Shown: positions 6,120 through 8,159 of the stretch, piece by piece
Layout of the letters: every line of letters begins with the position of its first letter
Numbering within the stretch: position 1 is the stretch's first letter
NCBI GenBank assembly: GCA_903925435.1
Contig: CAIYFF010000325.1
Span: 1 to 8,159, forward strand
Length of the DNA: 8,159 bases
From: an uncultured Planctomycetota bacterium
Lineage (GTDB): Bacteria > Planctomycetota > UBA1135 > UBA2386
Direction of reading: 5' to 3'
Position numbers and translations under genes: made by a program
Notes under the pieces: generated by a model
What the model saw: the letters and a program-made list of their open reading frames with translations, nothing else
The model's database searches: none
What the model was told of the DNA's origin: nothing

Positions 6120-7445
6120 GTGCGGCCCTGTTGCGCGTTGGATGCGCGGCGCTCGGCGTGCTTGCTCGCGTTCTCTGCGCTCGCACGGCCCCGCCGCTGC
6201 GAAGGGGATGGAGGCAGCGCCACAGGACCGGTGGTGCTAGTCGTGCCGGTGCTGCCGGACACGAGCCACACGTTCGTCTACCGCGAAGCGCTCGCGCTGC
6301 TCGCGGCGAGGCCGAGTTGGCGCTGCGTCGTGCTTGCCTCGCAGCCGAGCGCGCCGCGCCACCGCGAGGCGGAAGCGTTGGCGAAGAACGCTGTGTTCTT
6401 GCCGCGATCGGGCGTGGCGTCGCGACTCTTCCGTGTCGCAAAGTGGCTGCTCACGAGTCGTGGCCGTGAATTGTTCGCGCTCTACCGCGCGGCGGAGAAC
6501 GGCTCGTGTGCTGCGCTGCTCGGCAAGCGTGCGCTTGCCGACGGTCGCGAGCCCGGCAACGCGTTCGAGCTCGCGGAGTTGCTGCGCCCGATGCGGCCGC
6601 GCCACATCCACGTCTACAGCTCCACGCATCCGACCAACGTGGCGATGGGCGCCGCGCACTTGCTCGGGGCGCCGTTCTCGATCTCGTCCTACGTCGACTT
6701 CGAGTTCGACTACTCGCACAAGCTGCTCGCGGAGAAGTTCGCGCGCGCGACGTTCTTCCGCGTGGTGACTCGCCATTGTGTCGGCGCGCTTGCTGCCGAA
6801 CTCGGGGTGGCCAATCTCGATGCCGCGCGCGTGCCTGCCATCTACCTCGGCCTCGACCTGGATCGTTGGCGTGACCGCGCTGCGATGCGTGGAGAGGGGC
6901 GCATCTTCAGCGCTGCGCGCTTGGTCGAGAAGAAGGGGCTGCGCTTCGTGCCAGAGGCATTGCGCATCCTGCGTTCTCGCGGCGTCGAGGCGCGTTGGCG
7001 CGTGGCTGGCGATGGTCCGGAGCGCACAGCGATCGAGGCCGCCGCGCGCAACGCTGGCGTCCTCGATGCGATTGTGTTCCTGGGCTCGCTCGACTCCGAG
7101 TCCGTGCGCCGGGAGTTGCTCGCAGCAGACGTCGCTGCGTTGCCGTGCGTGCTGGCTTCGGATGGCGAGCGAGACGGCATTCCGATCTTCCTCAACGAAG
7201 CCATGGCGCTTGGCGTTCCGGTGGTCACGACGCCGATCTCGGGCATCCCGGAGATGGTGCGCGACCGTGAGACTGGGTTCCTTTGCGCTCCCTCGGACAG
7301 TTCGAGCCTCGCGGATGCGCTGATGCTCGCGCTACGAGACCGAGGCGCCGCGCTTGCCGTCGCTGCCGCAGCTCGCGACTTCGTGCACGCGACTCTCGAC
7401 GTCCGCGCCACGTCCGCCCAACTCCTTGCGAGGATCGAAGCATGA
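6120..7445 (+). CDS. Glycosyltransferase family 4 (GT-B fold)
   Basis: Up to 441 residues from a GTG at 6120. The N-terminal acceptor domain opens with VVLVVPVLPDTSHTFVYREAL (38-58), typical of GT4 enzymes of exopolysaccharide pathways, and includes HIHVYSSTHPTNVAMGAAHLLGAPFSIS (162-189). The C-terminal donor domain shows FSAARLVEKKGL (263-274), VAGDGPER (295-302) and DGIPIFLNEAMALGVPVVTT (352-371). In the EX7E position the pair is D352 and E360; the DGIP form is common in this subgroup. It should transfer a sugar from a nucleotide sugar to a lipid-linked acceptor on the cytosolic side. Start choice is open. GTG at 6120 has GAGG 6 nt upstream, but its first 37 residues are Cys/Arg-rich and unlike GT4. 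GTG at 6231 or 6234, with AGGA just upstream, would begin right at the first Rossmann strand. It overlaps the next gene by 4 bp. Confidence 0.88.
   Translation: MRPCCALDARRSACLLAFSALARPRRCEGDGGSATGPVVLVVPVLPDTSHTFVYREALALLAARPSWRCVVLASQPSAPRHREAEALAKNAVFLPRSGVASRLFRVAKWLLTSRGRELFALYRAAENGSCAALLGKRALADGREPGNAFELAELLRPMRPRHIHVYSSTHPTNVAMGAAHLLGAPFSISSYVDFEFDYSHKLLAEKFARATFFRVVTRHCVGALAAELGVANLDAARVPAIYLGLDLDRWRDRAAMRGEGRIFSAARLVEKKGLRFVPEALRILRSRGVEARWRVAGDGPERTAIEAAARNAGVLDAIVFLGSLDSESVRRELLAADVAALPCVLASDGERDGIPIFLNEAMALGVPVVTTPISGIPEMVRDRETGFLCAPSDSSSLADALMLALRDRGAALAVAAAARDFVHATLDVRATSAQLLARIEA
7430..7434 (+). promoter_or_regulatory. Ribosome-binding site of the GT2 gene
   Basis: GAGGA lies 7 nt before the ATG at 7442 and within the last codons of the GT4 gene. 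Together with the ATGA overlap this supports the chosen start and co-translation of the two enzymes. Confidence 0.6.
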
Positions 7446-8159
7446 GCCCGTTGCTGCGCGTTGCGCTGCTGCTCGCGTTTCCGTTCGTTTGGCTCGGCGC
7501 AGCGCTGTTCGCCGTGATCCTCGTCGCGATCGATCTCGCGTGTTGGCCGTTCATCTTGCTGTTGCGACGCGCTCCTGCCGACGAACCGCCGCGTTCGCGC
7601 AACGCGTCGGTCGTCGTCCTCAACTGGAACGGCATCGGCTACCTGCGCGAGCTGCTGCCATCGCTTCGCATCGCGGTGGCGAACTGCCCAGGCGACCACG
7701 AAGTGATCGTCGTCGACAACGGCAGCAACGATGGGTCCGCGGAGTATGTGGCGGCGGAGCATGCTTGGACGAAGCTCGTGCGCGTTCCCGAGAACCGCTT
7801 CTTCATCCGCGGCAACCGCGCCGGCGTCGAGGTCGCGACGCGCGATGTGCTCGTGTTCCTCAACAACGACATGCGCGTCGAAGAGGGATTCCTCGTCGAG
7901 TTGCTGAAGCCGTTTGGCATAGGCGATGTGTTCGCGGTCAGTTCGCGCATCGAGATGCAGGGGCACCGCGCCGAAACTGGGCTCGCTCGCTGCTTCGTCC
8001 GACGTGGCGAGTTGCGCCTGCTGCAAGTGCCCGGCGTCGAAGGCGACGTGCGTTCGCCGATGTGGGCGGGTGGCGGCAGCAGCGCGTTCGATCGCCGCAA
8101 GTACGACGCGATCGGCGGCTTCGAGGACCTCTACGAGCCGTGCTACGTCGAAGACGTCA
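7442..8159 (+). CDS. Membrane-anchored GT2 glycosyltransferase, N-terminal part (runs off window)
   Basis: The first 239 residues of a family 2 (GT-A fold) glycosyltransferase whose 3' end is outside the window. Residues 5-41 are a long hydrophobic stretch (one or two membrane helices) followed by the basic LRR, so the enzyme is probably tethered to the inner membrane with the catalytic domain in the cytosol. GT-A motifs follow in order: SVVVLNWNG (56-64), VIVVDNGSNDGS (88-99) for nucleotide binding, and VFLNNDM (138-144) in the DxD position. AGGGSSAFDRRKYDAIGGF (209-227) is the acceptor-side block, and YVEDV (235-239) is the start of the catalytic ED motif. The pattern resembles WbbL-like rhamnosyltransferases, but the sugar cannot be assigned. 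It overlaps the GT4 gene by 4 bp (ATGA), so the pair probably adds successive sugars to one glycan. Confidence 0.88.
   Translation, partial: MSPLLRVALLLAFPFVWLGAALFAVILVAIDLACWPFILLLRRAPADEPPRSRNASVVVLNWNGIGYLRELLPSLRIAVANCPGDHEVIVVDNGSNDGSAEYVAAEHAWTKLVRVPENRFFIRGNRAGVEVATRDVLVFLNNDMRVEEGFLVELLKPFGIGDVFAVSSRIEMQGHRAETGLARCFVRRGELRLLQVPGVEGDVRSPMWAGGGSSAFDRRKYDAIGGFEDLYEPCYVEDV

Noticed and set aside
6842..8026. Long - strand open frame (394 codons) opposite the GT4 and GT2 genes
   Set aside because: Composition is Arg/Ser/Ala-rich, with no domain. The opposite strand carries ordered GT4 and GT2 motifs with proper starts and overlap.
1..8159. CRISPR array, tRNA/rRNA, insertion sequence or phage gene
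   Set aside because: I looked for regularly spaced repeats, terminal inverted repeats with a transposase, and RNA-gene signatures, and saw none in the window.

Overview
This GC-rich window (strong G/C bias at third codon positions) comes from a bacterium with a receptor-based chemotaxis pathway and a surface-glycan locus. The gene set CheR, CheB, paired CheX-type phosphatases and stand-alone CheY proteins, with no CheZ, is compatible with several high-GC groups such as Planctomycetota, Myxococcota and other deltaproteobacterial lineages. Nothing here fixes the taxon.

Region 1 (1-4116, + strand) is a compact chemotaxis operon. It holds the C-terminal part of a methyl-accepting chemotaxis protein, CheY-1, CheR, CheX-1, CheB, CheX-2 and CheY-2. 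Gaps between genes are 53, 43, 2 and 9 bp, and the last two junctions are 4-bp ATGA overlaps, so the distal genes are probably translationally coupled. CheR and CheB set receptor methylation, the CheY proteins carry the phosphoryl signal, and the two CheX proteins probably remove it. CheA and CheW are not visible and probably lie upstream. A perfect 9-bp hairpin sits between the receptor and cheY-1.

Region 2 (4136-5674, - strand) is one polytopic membrane glycosyltransferase of the GT-C/PMT_2 type. It is convergent with the chemotaxis operon, only 19 bp away.

Region 3 (5675-6119) is a stretch with no convincing gene. It lies between divergent genes and should hold their promoters, but I see no clear promoter. 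It contains one GC-rich inverted repeat and an ambiguous open frame.

Region 4 (6120-8159, + strand) has a GT4 glycosyltransferase overlapping by 4 bp a membrane-anchored GT2 glycosyltransferase that runs off the window. With the GT-C enzyme these suggest synthesis or modification of an exported polysaccharide or glycoprotein glycan.

I found no RNA gene, CRISPR array, insertion sequence or prophage gene. The most unusual part is the doubled CheX/CheY arrangement. I see no evidence of a wholly new system.
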